From contig CM034389.1 of assembly GCA_019925095.2 (NCBI GenBank), positions 21,625,435 to 21,689,434 of the forward strand: 64,000 nucleotides of DNA, read 5' to 3'. Source of the stretch: Dendrolimus kikuchii (taxonomy: Eukaryota > Arthropoda > Insecta > Lepidoptera > Lasiocampidae). The position numbers and the translations under genes are program-made. The notes under the pieces were generated by a model, which worked only from the letters and a program-made list of their open reading frames with translations, made no database searches and had not been told where the DNA came from. Positions 20,694 through 32,690 of this stretch are shown here, in pieces. Each line of letters opens with the position of its first letter. Within the stretch, counting starts at the first letter, position 1.

Positions 20694-21237
20694 TCTAGAA
20701 TTTTATAAAATTCTAAACATACCGTTAAATTCTAAACATTGAAGCTATTTAAAAAACCCAACTGGAATGAACTATAAAAATGATGGAGAAGACGATGCAA
20801 TTTCTTTAGATTTCTTCTCTGTTTTTTCAGGATTTACGCAAAAACTACTCAGCCGATTTCGATGCAGTTTTCGGTGATCGACAACAAATTCTTAGTATTA
20901 TTAAAATTTATGCTACTTTTTATCCTGGAAATCCCACGGAAAATTTTCTGGGAATTATTTAAAAAGGGCTAGATAAAAAAAACTAATCGAATTTTAATGT
21001 GATTTCTTCACTGAATAACAGCAATTTTTTTATAATAAAAGTGTGATATTTTTTATCCCAGGGATCCCGCGGGAATTCTCCCAGGAGCGGTTTGTAGTTG
21101 TTAGGTGGTATAAAAATTTGTTTATTCCAGCAAAGTTTTCACTAAAACGATAGCCTACATTCTTTTTTAAATGTTGCAGTACTTTCTGCCCCGGGAATTT
21201 GAAATCAAGCATGGACGCAGTCGCGGGCATACCATAG
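20694..21237 (+). mobile_element. Helitron H1, near-complete copy (544 bp)
   Basis: Follows H1 from TCTAGAATTTTATAA to GTCGCGGGCATACCATAG. The terminal CTAG has decayed to ATAG and there is a local TTAAATTCTAAACAT duplication near the 5' end. It is older than the 14352 and 60634 copies. Confidence 0.8.
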
Positions 21238-22530
21238 TATATATATAATATTCTTAAGGCAGCCAAGTTACCTCAGTGTATACCATGTAGGTCGAACACA
21301 TTGTCATATGATTATTTTCTCTTCTGACAGGTAAGTAAGTTAATTATAATATTGAAACACCAGTAAGTCTTTTGGTCTGTAGCAACATGTTAACCAGAAG
21401 AAGTGCCAAATAAATAATGTATACTATACAGTATGTTAGTGTAATTGTCCAGATATAATTACATTGAAAACAGAACAAGTTTATCTGATCTTGTACCACA
21501 TTTGACAGGTGCCTTTCAGCGACTTTACAAAATAAACCGGACCTCATTATGAATGCCGCCTCGGTATGTTCAAAGTGCCCGATATTTGAAATTAATATCT
21601 AATTACAATAAAGAATGCTTCACAGTGTGAGCTATTTTTTCGCTCTAAAGCTTGATATAATATTCAGATATTATCATGAAAAATTGAGAGGAGAAAAATA
21701 AAGTTGCTATAGTTATGAATTATACAGTGGAGTAAAAATAAATGATATAACAAAAAGAACTTTTAACTGGAAGATTAATTGATAATTTATAACAGTAAAA
21801 GAAGATAAAAAATAAATGGATGGATTGTGTGAAGAATATATTTTGATTTTTTTCTTCAAACAAATTGAAATATTTCACAAAAGAACGAAAGATAGACATA
21901 GACATAGACAACTGCAACTATTTAGTACCAGATAGACAAAGAATTCCATACTAATACTAATTCAAAACCATATCTTCGCCCCACATAGGGCAAGACTGTG
22001 GTCAAACGCGAACCTATACTACAATAAAAAAAAAATTCGTAAGCTATCTTTAACATTTCAAAACAAAATATTGCATTTTTTATAGAAATAAATATCAAGT
22101 TCATTTCGACGTGGTAAATGAACTGACCTATGTCACGCTCTCAAAAATAGAAGCCAATGATTACCCTAATACCCTAGAATGTCAACAATACTGCTCCAGA
22201 AACCTCCTCCACTTCCAACAGCGTTAATGAACATACATTCTTAATGTACACGTAATCAGGTAGTTAAAAGAAACTGCGTATACCGTTTTACGCAATATTG
22301 CGATCGCGTTCTTCTATTACGTATGATACAAGAATTACTATTCATTAGTAGTAGCAACAAATAAAAGCAGAGTATCTTATTTGCTTCACAACAGTTATTC
22401 TTCCAACTGCCGCACTTCATTGCAATTGACAAACAATTGCGAATATACGCGATCGGCGTACGAATATATTGTAGGGATGTACTTGGTAAGCTGTAAAGCC
22501 TAGGCCGTCAATTAAAATTAAAAGTAACGC
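21238..22530. other. Unassigned AT-rich DNA
   Basis: A short TAGACA repeat lies near 21894-21910. Hydrophobic minus frames at 21720-21917 and 21922-22104 are composition effects. Confidence 0.4.
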
Positions 22531-22928
22531 GCAAAGTCCGTCAATATTAGATTCCCGAATGTACACACGTTACGCCTAGATCGTATTTGTAGATCAATTG
22601 ACACCCTCTCTCAATCAGGTCATCGTTTTATACTTCACAAATGCAAATGTGCCCGCCCGGCAACGTTGACATAATTTCCTAGAATTAGCTTGTATTTATA
22701 ATCCGCAACACGTGGCTAATGATGCTCCTGAGCGGCTGTAAGCGAGTACAATAGGACTATAGGCTGTTCTCCACAATAACTAGAAACGTATACCAATAAA
22801 TGAGTGAACAAAAGAAGACGATCATAAAAGGATTACAATTAGATCAAATGCCGATAGGTAATAAAATGTGCTTTTACAGATCTGTAAGTGGAATTTGTCT
22901 TTGTCGGAGCCTAAGTTGTAACAGTATG
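22531..22928 (+). repeat. Interspersed repeat D, copy 1
   Basis: Shares GCAAAGTCCGTCA, CGAATGTACACA, CACGTGGCTAATGA, GGCTGTT, AACAAAAGAAGACGATC, GGTAATAAAATGTG and TTTGTCGGAGCC with 29600-29912 and 59358-59690 in the same orientation. About 400 bp, no coding capacity, class unknown; the ends are not sharp enough to test for inverted termini. Confidence 0.6.
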
Positions 22929-23845
22929 TACATTTAATAATATATGCTTTTTAATTGTTCTTCATATTTAACGTTCTTAAACGTCATTAAGTACGTCACT
23001 CAAAAATAATGCACATAAAATGTACACATAAGTACTTTAAAAAACTCATATGATTTTTGAAACGTATGCAGTTCCGGTGGAAGTTAAGACGGATGATCCG
23101 ACCTTGTAACGAGGTTTTCTTTGTTGGGTAACGATGCAGATGTTCGATTATTTTTTATTTAAGTACACCTACCTCAATTACGCAAAAGTACGCCAATACA
23201 ATGAGCGTCTGTTATAGTGCTAGTTAATGTTTTATAGATAAGTACTTAATAACTATATCCGCATATTTCGGAACTATAACAACAAGCTTGTTCGTCTTTT
23301 AAGTTTCACATTTAGTCACATGAAACATGTTGATATTATATCTCGTTTCAAAAGGCATTAAGTAACTCCATATTCTACTATAAACTATTAAAAACCCGTG
23401 GTAAGTCTTATATAATTGTCTAGTTTAATAATATCATAGTCTCTTATCAGTCATCTGATAAGATCAATATAGTAGCGTTAAAGCGTCATTTCTTTAATGC
23501 AGATGACAGATAGCGGCCGCCTACAACTTGGTACAAGGTCGTAAAAACAAGTTTGAAATGTTGAGATTTTAAATCATGCTGTATTATATAAAACTGGGCC
23601 GGGTGTTTATTTTACTTACTTTAAATTAAAAGTGATATGCGTAGGCAGTGACGGCGTTGTAACTTAAAACATTTAGCTGTTACACAATTATTTAACATGA
23701 TTAATTAACAATTTTTAAACAATTATGATAAGTCATAGGGCTGACATGCCGGGGCACAGATCAACAAATAACGTGTAAGTACATTTTTTTATAAAAACAC
23801 TCCTACTACACGGTTCTGTTCTAATACCAATCCTTGTATTTTTTG
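22929..23845. other. Unassigned AT-rich DNA
   Basis: Nothing recognised. Confidence 0.4.
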
Positions 23846-24074
23846 CCAGGTGGTACGGCATTTTCCCGACTGGATGGCTACCACCCCTGGTCTAAAGTGT
23901 GTCACCATAACAACCTTGAGTTGTGTTCCGGCATTAGTGACCAGGTTCCAGTCTCCCTTAAGAGAACAACAGCGCATTTGTAGCACCTTTGGTGTTGCAA
24001 ATGTCCATAGGCGATGGTAACCGCTTTCCATCAAGTGGCCCGTCTGCCTGTCTGCTGAACTCCTGCAAAAAAAA
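23846..24074 (+). mobile_element. Family A, copy 6 (short form)
   Basis: Starts GCCAGGTGGTACGG at the recurrent short-form 5' end and ends CTCCTGCAAAAAAAAAAC. Confidence 0.85.
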
Positions 24075-25049
24075 ACTTGTTGTATTGGAAAAATCCATCA
24101 AATATTTATTAAAAAAGTAATTGCAATTAAACTTATTTCATATATCGTTTGTCTATGAACGAAAGAAAGAAAATACTTGATTTGAAGAAACAACGACGCA
24201 CATCAATCGTAAAATGATTTGAGAGATTGTACCCCGCACGTTCAGCAAAAGAGCTTTACTCTCAACTTATTGCTACGCCGAAATTACATTTAAATAACAT
24301 TGTATGTCAGTGCCAATCTGTCTTCTGATATGTAGCCATATCGATCCAAAGATATTTTTTTAAATGTATTAAAATTTTGTCTGTTTAGTAATGTTTATAT
24401 TATTATTTATAACGATATTGAAATCCCTGCATGAGATAATATGTTGGTTATATATATTTTATTTTCATCATTCTAAGGAACTACCTGTGCAATGTACGTA
24501 AATTTACGAAATATGAAAACTTTTGTGTTATTTCAAGGCTTTGTCTAAACCTCGGCCTGTAATTAAATATTAAGAGATCGTATGTAATTATCCCTGTGGG
24601 TGACACGTGTCATGACGTGTTTACGTGTTACACTTACGTGATTAGATAGGCAAGTTTGAATCTTATACCGTTGTAATTGAGGTTATGTATCCAATCAGTA
24701 ACTATGTGAATTTAAACGTCATGTGGAAAGGACGCCTGTCGCAAGGGCACGCGTACAGAATATAAGAATACGGCCTACTTAGTGAAATGTCGACATATTG
24801 TCCGCCGGTACAATGTTATACGGTATAAGTATTCATTGTTTAGATATTATATAATTAATAGAAATAGTTCAGATTATTAAATTAAAATAAATTTGTTAAT
24901 GTGTAAATCCATAATAATATATATATGAATTAAAAAGTGATTTCTTTTGTTATATGCCCGTTACTTCTTTGAGCTTTAGATTTATTTGGGAAATATTAAT
25001 TAATTAATATTTTAAATATCTAAATACAAATATAAAAGTAACAGCATAT
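24075..25049. other. Unassigned; ACGTG-rich spot
   Basis: Around 24600-24645 ACGTG(T) occurs several times, including the palindrome GACACGTGTC, which contains an E-box core. No other evidence of a regulatory element. Confidence 0.35.
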
Positions 25050-25566
25050 AAACGTCCCACTGCTGGGTTCGGGCCTCCCATTTTTATAAGGGAACAGACA
25101 GTATAGCCACCACGTATGTCCAAGGCAGATTGGCGGGTTCGGCACATCGGTTATCTCGCTGTGCAGGTTTCATCGCGATGTTTTCCTTCACTGTTGTTAG
25201 CACGTGGCAATTGTAACAATATGCACATTAGGCTAGGTGGTAGGGCATTTGCCCGACTGGATGGCTACCACCCCTGGTCTAAAGTGTGTCGCCATAACAA
25301 CCTTGAGTTGTGTTCCGGCATTAGTGACCAGGTTCTAGTCTCCCTTAAGAGAGCAGCAGCGCCTTTGTAGCACCTTTGGTGTTGCAAATGTCCATAGGCG
25401 ATGGTAACCGCTTTCCATCAAGTGGGCCGTCTGCCTGTCTGCTGAACTCCTGCAATAAAAAAAAAAGGTTAGAAAACTGCCTAAGTGGTGAATGCGGCCC
25501 GGCCAGGATTCGAATCCGCGCTCTTTGGGGTTGAGACTTGTGCGCTAGCTATTACGTTACCACGAC
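25050..25566 (-). mobile_element. tRNA-derived SINE S2, copy with nested family A
   Basis: On the minus strand it begins with a tRNA-like head (GTGGTAACGTAATAGCTAG A-box region and GGATTCGAATCC B box near 25508-25519) and runs to TGGGAGGCC/CAGCAGTGGGAC near 25050. The uninterrupted plus-strand copy at 58473-58770 shows that CACATTAGG and TTAGAAAAC were adjacent before family A (25213-25466) inserted. Confidence 0.75.
25213..25466 (+). mobile_element. Family A, copy 7 (short form, nested in SINE S2)
   Basis: Starts (G)CTAGGTGGTAGGGC and ends CTCCTGCAATAAAAAAAAAA, at the same 5' point as copies at 5868, 11525, 23846 and 38267. Confidence 0.85.
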
Positions 25567-28189
25567 GAAAATAATTCCTATCTTATCTCATTATGTTTAT
25601 TAGACGGCTATTTCAATGCTAGTAAATACGAATTTAGCAAATATTTAGGCTTAGGTAATCTTTTTGTTAGCCAGTAAAGTGAAAATTCAATTTTCGAAAG
25701 GCTGATCGTTAAGTAGGAATTTTCTACTGATGACATTATATTATAAACAAAGAAAATACATTCGCAGTTCATTAAAAATTAAAGCTATTTAATTTTTTTT
25801 AGAGGAGTACAAGCATGCAGAATAAAACCAATTTAAAACCAATTTAGCAAATAAGAGTGACCGCAAGCGATAATTTGCTTTTATTTTCTTTTTTTCCGTG
25901 ACGTATAAGACGTCGGTGTAGTATGCGGAAGCCTAACTAATGAATGGTACTGGCCTTCACACGCGAATCATGCATTGCACCCTTTCCTTTCACAACCCGC
26001 TTTGTGACAGATATGTAACGTATGCACTGTAATACATATTGCATGTATAGACACAAAGGCTGGCCTTAGTAGACTGTTAACGTCATAGTAGTACAGATAT
26101 AAATATTTAATTTATTTAATAACGTACAGTCGTGGTATGAAAAGGTTCTCCAGTTTTCAATCTAAGTCACAGAACAGATTGTTCCACAGAAAATTATCTT
26201 TAACTGTTTAACTTTCTATCTTGTCTAAAAATACTGTTTAGACATATAAATCCTTTTTATTGGTTTTAATATTTATGATAAGATTATATCCTCTTTGTTT
26301 CTTATTGTTAATCTCAGTGTCTGTCATTGTCAATATTGCAATTTTCTTATTTCACGTTTCTATGTTTTATAAACGTAACAAAACTTTAACATGTAGTAAA
26401 ATGTTTGTAGTACTATTTCTTGCATTCGCTCTCATGCAAGCAAAAGTCGACTCTAAGGTGACAAATCTTTTCATTCCGCGACTGTATTTACTATATAAGT
26501 ACATGTAGTTGAATGAAAGAATTAACGGAATTTGCTTCTATGCTAGTAAATATGTACGTGTAACATAACCTTGTCAGGTAGTTATTGTTAGTCAAATCTT
26601 GAACATTCGTAACGATGTTTGATAATGTCTATTTTTTATATATTTTTACATGCCGAGTTATTAACTGTAAATTGAGTTACTATTATTATATCGGTGTACA
26701 ATATAGAGTACTGTTGTTGGCGTTGTTAATGGAACTAAAACAATAAATATCATAGACACTTTAATCGTTATTAGCTATAGCAAAATTGCGTCTCGTCTAA
26801 CATTTAAAACTAAACAATTTTGGAACGAGATCCATTCAATAGTTTTTGATATACGGTTTATTTCCGATGAAATGCTTTTCTATGGTTCCGTAGCCAAGTA
26901 ACGATCAGTGGGTGCTTGTTATTTCTAGGCACTCTTTTGTTGTGCTCGATTTCTCTAAGAAATATAATTTTTTTTTATTAGGGCACTATACCATTGTTGG
27001 TCCCCTTTCCCCAATGACCGACACCCTGTCAATTTATTCACAATATTTTTTGTATGCACACACATGTAATTCACAGATCTTACAAATATAACTGAATACA
27101 ACAAAATCAAACCCTAGGGCAGAAAATCGTTATCACATAAATCGCGCAAAGTACGTTGTTATAAGATACTCGCTCCGAAAGTGCACTAGGTAACGCTTCG
27201 TTCACAGCCTGAACACGACTGTCGCTTTTCCCGACAGACCAATCCTCATCCATTTGTAAATAAGACATGGCCTCTTGTTCTTGATATCGTTACATGGTCA
27301 CTTTAATGGCTACCAAGAATTCGTATGAAATACCAATAGAAGAAAGAAGGTTTTATGACGTCTTATGGCGGCGTGAACAAAGAGATTGGAGCGAACAATA
27401 GATCACTCAAATTCCAAGGGGTAATAAGACCTGCAAAGGATTAGTATCGGTTTGCAAGAATATTGTAGGATGCCAATAATTTAGCCAACAAAGGTATAGT
27501 TTATATTACCAATGTTCCTTTTTTTCCATCCTATCGAACTTGAATAGGTTGAAATGAAGTTCAGGGCATGGCACTTGCCCTAGTATGATTATTTTTGGCC
27601 TTCAATCAACTTGTTCCCACAGACCGGGTCCTAGGTGTTCCACTTTTGTTCGTAGATTGGTCATCTAGTTCCGCGTGGCAACCGTCCCTACAAGGCGCGG
27701 TCGTCGAGGCCGACAACTCCGCTCTCTTAGCCCAATGCAATTGGCTTATTATATGTATTTATAACAATAAAACCTATAACTTATTATTTTAAGCCTGCTT
27801 TTTGTCCTTTTACGTGGATTTTATTTCGTAAACATGGAATTCCGGGTGAAATATATTGTCCGTTTTATATGCGTCATCTGCTTATTGTTTATAATATTTC
27901 GATTTTATGATGTTATTAATTTTGATAGGTATTGAGTTATCTTCATATTTACTATTTAAAAATAATACTTTACTTGTTTAGATGAACAAGATAGTAACTC
28001 AAAAAATAAGATTTTAAACCTAAAAATACAACCCTAATAAAAATTGCCCTCGTGAATAATTTTATTTATCTCAAAACTATAATAGATATATGAATAAACT
28101 ATAAACTATTACGATAAACATAAGCTTATTTAATAATTTATTTCTGTTAAGGCACACTTGGCTGACCATCAAGGAGTGATAGTGCTAAC
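25567..28189. other. Unassigned, 2.6 kb, with one GC-rich patch
   Basis: Mostly AT-rich. 27600-27740 is GC-richer, preceded by TTCCCACAG, and open on the plus strand for 58 codons (VLGVPLLFVDWSSSSAWQ) and on the minus strand for 47. Neither has a matching second splice site, so no exon is called. A hydrophobic frame at 26260-26508 lacks an ATG start in good context. Confidence 0.35.
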
Positions 28190-28665
28190 ACTAATGTATG
28201 ACAATTAAAGTTAGGTATGGCAGAAGAAGCATGAATGTAGAATAAACGCAGTCGAAATGAGAGCTTTGAGAAGTACATATATTCAAATATATGTACTTCT
28301 CAAAGGTATGAATGAGGTAAGGATGAATGATATGATTAGGAATAGTGTAATAAGGAAACGTTGTGGATTGAAGAAGATTTAATAATAAGAGTTGAGGTGG
28401 TTTGGGTATGTAGAGAGAATGGATGAAAATAGAATCAAAAACAAGTGTATAACACCATTGTGAATGGTAGAGTTGGTGGCGGTAGTGACCTATACACCAT
28501 GATCAAAGAGCAGAAGTGTTAAAAAGAGGTAAAAAGCATCTTAAATAAACGTGCGTGTATGAAGAGGTTAATGAAAGTAGATGAAGTGAAATTGTTTGTC
28601 AGGATCGTCGCAAGTGGAGATCCATAGGCAGAGCCTACCCCCATGGGAAACAGGCGAGATAATAT
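28190..28665 (+). mobile_element. Old RTE-like LINE fragment (subfamily R2)
   Basis: A decayed coding end: words for NAVEMRAL, MIRNSVIRKRCG, VEVVWVCRENG (from the WFG.VERM region, frameshifted) and AYPHGKQA lie in order on the plus strand, interrupted by stops. The final GCCTACCCCCATGGGAAACAG matches in reverse the fragments near 59722 and 61333. A perfect 42-base palindrome interrupts it at 28264-28305. Confidence 0.65.
28264..28305. repeat. Perfect palindrome, 19 bp arms, TCAA loop
   Basis: CTTTGAGAAGTACATATAT (28264-28282), loop TCAA, then its exact complement (28287-28305). The left arm begins as normal LINE coding sequence, so the right arm looks like an inverted templated copy of it. 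Confidence 0.9.
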
Positions 28666-29599
28666 GTATATATGTAAAAAAAATTGCTTTTTACCTTAAT
28701 AACATACTACCTTGTACATGTGGACTATTCTGGAATAACGACTTGGACTATTTTTATTCTTCCATATAATAAAACGCTTCGTTCGAAAATCAGCTTTTAA
28801 ATGTAATCCGCAATGCATATAAAATTGATGCACGAAATATCTACGAATGTTTGAATAAAAGAATGCATTACATTAAAAATTCGCGCTCAAAGTTCACGAT
28901 CACAATAACGCGGTCGAATGCAAACGTCTACTATTACATAATTGATGCGCATCGTTCGATCTTGTATTACATCTGGTTGGTTAACATCGATGACGTATAA
29001 AGGCCTTGGAACTTTCACCTTCGGAGACATTCGCCCAGCGGCATTGAACTTGTCGTGTTACGTCAGTTTAGATATTCTCTATATGGTTATTAAATGACGT
29101 CACGGAGGTTACAACTTACTGAATTGAGTTCAAGTAATATGGAATTTTACACTTTTAATATAGCCAGCTGTGGTATAGCGGAATAATATTTATGTTGATT
29201 TCAGTGCTTTAGTAACATTAGCTTTGATAGTTCCACTGTGTTCCTTAGATGTTACTAGTATTCGATCCTTTGTAATATTACGTACAAAACATGTGTTGAA
29301 AGTAATTTAATAAGTTCTGATACTTATTACGTAGATTTTTTTTTAATTTTAAAATAATGCTCGTAGTATGTAGTATGAACTATTCCGCCATTTAGTCACG
29401 TAATATTTAGGATCATTTTAGACATAAGTTTTCTACTGGGAGATTGTCATTCTTTTTCTATAATAGATATTAATCACATAATTATGTTTTCATAAAGTAT
29501 TTTGTAGACTACAAGAAAATAAATCAAAGAAAATCCCATTTGTCAGCAGGACCATGCGATATTCACTAATGTAGTACAGGTATTTTCAATCAGTTCAGG
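28666..29599. other. Unassigned AT-rich DNA
   Basis: Nothing recognised. Confidence 0.4.
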
Positions 29600-29912
29600 A
29601 CTAAAAAAAATGATAATGCCAATCGTCTACTATATAAAAACGTCGTTGTATACCTCACGAATACAAATGTGCCCATATCGTAGTCGACGTAATCCGCAAC
29701 ACCTGGCTAATGATACGGCCCCAAGCGGTCATAAATGAGTACAATAAAATAATGGGCTGTTCTCTAGAAACGTATGCTAATAAGTAAGTAAACAAAAGAA
29801 GACGATCATAAAAGAATTATAATTAGTTCAAATGCCAACAGGTAATAAAATTTATTTTTACAGATATGCAGGTGGTTTTTTTTTTGTCGGAACCTAAGTT
29901 GTAACAGTATTA
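29600..29912 (+). repeat. Interspersed repeat D, copy 2
   Basis: Matches copy 1 from ATACAAATGTGCCC through ATAATGGGCTGTTCTC, AAGAAGACGATCATAAAAG and GTCGGAACCTAAGTTG. Its 5' part is missing or too diverged to see. Confidence 0.6.
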
Positions 29913-30234
29913 TTCAATGTCAATATTGAATCTATTAGTTAATAGAGGCAATTAATCAAAATCTGTTTATTTAATTAAATTGAATTCATTAGCATGTACC
30001 GACCGGTAACATCGTTACGCTAATATTTTGATGGATTTTAGTAATTCTATGTTTACTCATCAAATTAATGTTTTAATCGAGATCCGATGCATCACAGAGA
30101 ATTAGGAATGTAAATTTTAATAATTGTTGCCTACGCGACCTTTTTCATTAGCTTATTCAAGTACATGACGATAAATATTAGAAAAACAAGGCAAAGGCTA
30201 TTTTGTTACTTTCAGGGTTCCGTATTTAATAATA
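29913..30234. other. Unassigned AT-rich DNA
   Basis: Nothing recognised. Confidence 0.4.
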
Positions 30235-30497
30235 CTAATGGTCGCCCAGTGATCGAAATTCGACCATAAGATTTAATTTAAATTATAAGTTTGAACATTA
30301 TTAAGGTTCTGTTGTCAAAGACTGCTTCTATAAACACAGATTTCGCCAAGGCTACACTATTAATTTGACTTTAACAATAAACAAAAGAGTATATATATGC
30401 GTGTGTGTGTCAAATACATGGTAGTGTGTCTAATGTTTTATTTATGCATAATTTAAACAAAATATTAGCATTCTGCACTCCTTCTCTATATAAACTA

Positions 30498-30712
30498 CTA
30501 GCTGACCCGTGCCCACTTCGCTAGGCATCAAAAAAAAATTAAAAAATACTTAATATTAATCACAATTAAATATACCTTATGTCACTCAGGAATAATGTAG
30601 CCTTCCACTGGTGAAAGAATTTTTAAAATCGGTTTAGTAGATCCAGAGATTACCCCCTACAACGTCACAAACTCACAAACTTTACCTCTTTATATTATAA
30701 TGAAAGTATAGA
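30498..30712 (-). mobile_element. Helitron H3 (215 bp), nested in H2
   Basis: On the minus strand it runs from TCTATACTTTCATTATAA to GGGTCAGCTAG. The flanks rejoin as CACACTTA/TAGTTTATAT, exactly the uninterrupted sequence in the H2 copy at 55420-55785. It therefore inserted between A and T without target duplication, the Helitron hallmark. The AACCGATTTTAAAAATTC block and ends resemble Lep1-type Helitrons. No coding capacity. Confidence 0.88.
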
Positions 30713-30788
30713 TAAGTGTGCGAAATTTCATACTCCTCCGTCCTCGGAATTTTCGTAAAAAGGGGTACAAGTTTTTGCTTCATGTATT

Positions 30789-31041
30789 TTTTTTTTGTTT
30801 TTTTTTATAATCGGCAGACAAACACACATATTGTACATCCCCAAATTAAGCAAGTTACGCTTGTGTTACGGGTAATATACAACGTACTACTCTGGGGCCG
30901 ATCCCAGACACCCAGACCATAGTAAATAACGGAGAAAATACGTTTCCGAAATTTACTATACCAGGAATCGAACCCGGGGCCTCTGCGTTGCAGTGAGGTA
31001 GGCCGGCAAAGGCTTAGCCCGCTCAACCACAGAGGCCGTCG
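30789..31041 (-). mobile_element. tRNA-derived SINE S1, copy 2 (full length)
   Basis: On the minus strand: tRNA-like head GGCCTCTGTGGTTGAGCGG (A-box region), B box GGTTCGATTCC near 30967-30977, a central body with TATGGTCTGGGTGTCTGG, and a tail TGTTTGTCTGCCGATTATAA plus A-rich run. GTATT flanks both sides (30784-30788, 31042-31046) as a short target duplication, interrupting H2 at ACGTATTAATA. Confidence 0.85.
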
Positions 31042-31056
31042 GTATTAATATAATGA

Positions 31057-31530
31057 TAACCTTTACTAGTCATACACAATTGTACATTCGTCAGTTTGCC
31101 CGTCTGTATGTCTGTCTATGGTCAATCGTGGTGTTATTCACAATGGAATAGGTTCTTATAACAGTAGACTGGACTTTCATAGAAATATATTATTTTATCA
31201 AAAGTACTATAGTTACTTCTGATTCCCATATATGTTACTGTAATAAATCTTTTAAGGTTTCAAGTTTGTAAATTGAATTGAAAAGTGAGAAAAAAAATGG
31301 GGCCTAATTCAGACTAGCAGATTTACATACAACTTTTGTCTGTCTGTCTTTTAGGGCGTCACGTGAGCTAATACTCACTTGAATTAAACTTAACGTATTT
31401 AAATTAAACTCAACACACAGTTAACTTATATGAAATAAGCATGTATCTATACAGAAAAAAATGATGTGTCTGTTTGTAATATCAAAATAATAGCTTTTCA
31501 CTAAATGCTCACGAAGGTATATAACCTCGG
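31057..31530. other. Unassigned AT-rich DNA
   Basis: CTGTCTGTCT-type words at 31340 and 31100 suggest worn Helitron-like material, but no ends were found. Confidence 0.35.
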
Positions 31531-31705
31531 TCCTAATATTAAAAAACCTTTTTAAAAATTTTTGGTCTGTCTGTCTTTCTGGGTATTTCAGATAATCTCT
31601 GAAACGACTGGATCGATTTTGACGGGACTATCATTGGCTGATAGTTGATATTATATGGAGTAACTTAGGCTTCTTTTTTACTGTCGAAGTCGCGGGCACA
31701 GCTAG
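31531..31705 (+). mobile_element. Lep1-like Helitron (175 bp)
   Basis: Begins TCCTAATATTAAAAAAC and ends GAAGTCGCGGGCACAGCTAG before a T. CTGTCTGTCTTTC and GATCGATTTTGACGGG follow the usual order in this group. The base before the start is G, not A, so the 5' end is slightly uncertain. Confidence 0.65.
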
Positions 31706-31993
31706 TTTAGAATATTTTCATCCCGATACTTCTTTGGGTACTATTTTCGTCGAATAGGCAAAACAAATACGTTATAATCATGGCAAAATGAGCATAGTTT
31801 CACTGGTATTGTTAGTTACTGATATAATGATCTTTTCTGGGACAAATTATACAAAGTTTATGTGAAAGGAAGCTACGAAGTTTCAGTGGCCTTAGACATT
31901 TTAAGTTTTGTCGAATTACTAGTGAATAAGTGTGTTAGTCATGAAAATTTTGTGTATAAAAAAAATAACAAAAGAACATCATCAATCAATATT

Positions 31994-32198
31994 ACATACA
32001 TACATACATACATAACTTCACGCCAGTTCCCTTGCGGGGTAGGCACGAACAACAGAGCGCCATTTAGGCTTATTCTTACACACCTCACTTGCTTCTTTGA
32101 CATTCATAACTCTTGTCATGCACGCTCGTCTGTTCTTAAGGCTCCTAACATCACCTTCTGCTAGTACACGATCAATTTGATCATGGAAAGTGTGTCGT
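31994..32198 (-). mobile_element. RTE-like LINE R with perfect 13 bp target duplication
   Basis: A 205 bp 5'-truncated copy with a CATA-unit tail. ATCAATCAATATT lies directly on both sides (31981-31993 and 32199-32211). It encodes the last ~60 residues of the R frame (HTFHDQIDRV to AYPARELA) without a stop. Confidence 0.93.
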
Positions 32199-32211
32199 AT
32201 CAATCAATATT

Positions 32212-32690
32212 CCATATTTAAAAATAGTATATATATTCTGGCCAGTGACAAATTTCATCAGCCAAAATAAAAACTTTTTGGTCGAGATTCCAACAACTGG
32301 TACCTATTGTACTTGTACGTTTCGATATGTTTCGTTGGCCGACAGCGTTATCGATATGTCATTTTGACGTTTAATATTTGCATTCGGCAATTCACCCGAT
32401 CTAGATTCGAAAGTATGACGGTAGAGGTCACCTAGAATAATAGTAGACAGAAATTATTGATATCGCCTTGATAAATATTAAAATAGAAACCTATTTTTTG
32501 TGCTTGTGGGTGTTTCGTAATGTTTCTATTGAAACGAAACCTTTCAACGTTGTTTTGCTTAATATTTCTATGACTGACAGTCGGTAAATTAATATTTCGG
32601 TAAGTACTTATCAGGTTGCTTAGGTTCTATTGTTGCAATTCGGTATACATACAGCAAGCAAAATAGCGGCTCTCAATTATAAAAAACATA
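32212..32690. other. Unassigned AT-rich DNA
   Basis: Nothing recognised. Confidence 0.4.

Larger units (their letters stand above)
30235..31056 (-). mobile_element. Helitron H2 copy carrying two nested insertions
   Basis: The ends correspond to H2 (minus strand: TCATTATATTAATA at 31056, GGGCGACCATTAG at 30235, the last a decayed CTAG). Removing the nested Helitron H3 (30498-30712) and the SINE S1 (30789-31041 with one copy of its target duplication) leaves about 349 bp, agreeing with the uninterrupted 364 and 366 bp copies. Confidence 0.85.

Noticed and set aside
20689..20722. 34-base palindrome around TAGAATTTTATAAAATTCTA
   Set aside because: It is mostly explained by the AT-rich palindromic 5' end of the H1 Helitron at 20694.
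26260..26508. Multi-span membrane protein
   Set aside because: Hydrophobicity comes from T-rich DNA; no ATG in good context, no conservation evidence.
27595..27792. GC-rich coding exon on plus or minus strand
   Set aside because: An acceptor-like TTCCCACAG exists on plus, but there is no matching donor on either strand; both strands are open, which weakens the coding argument.
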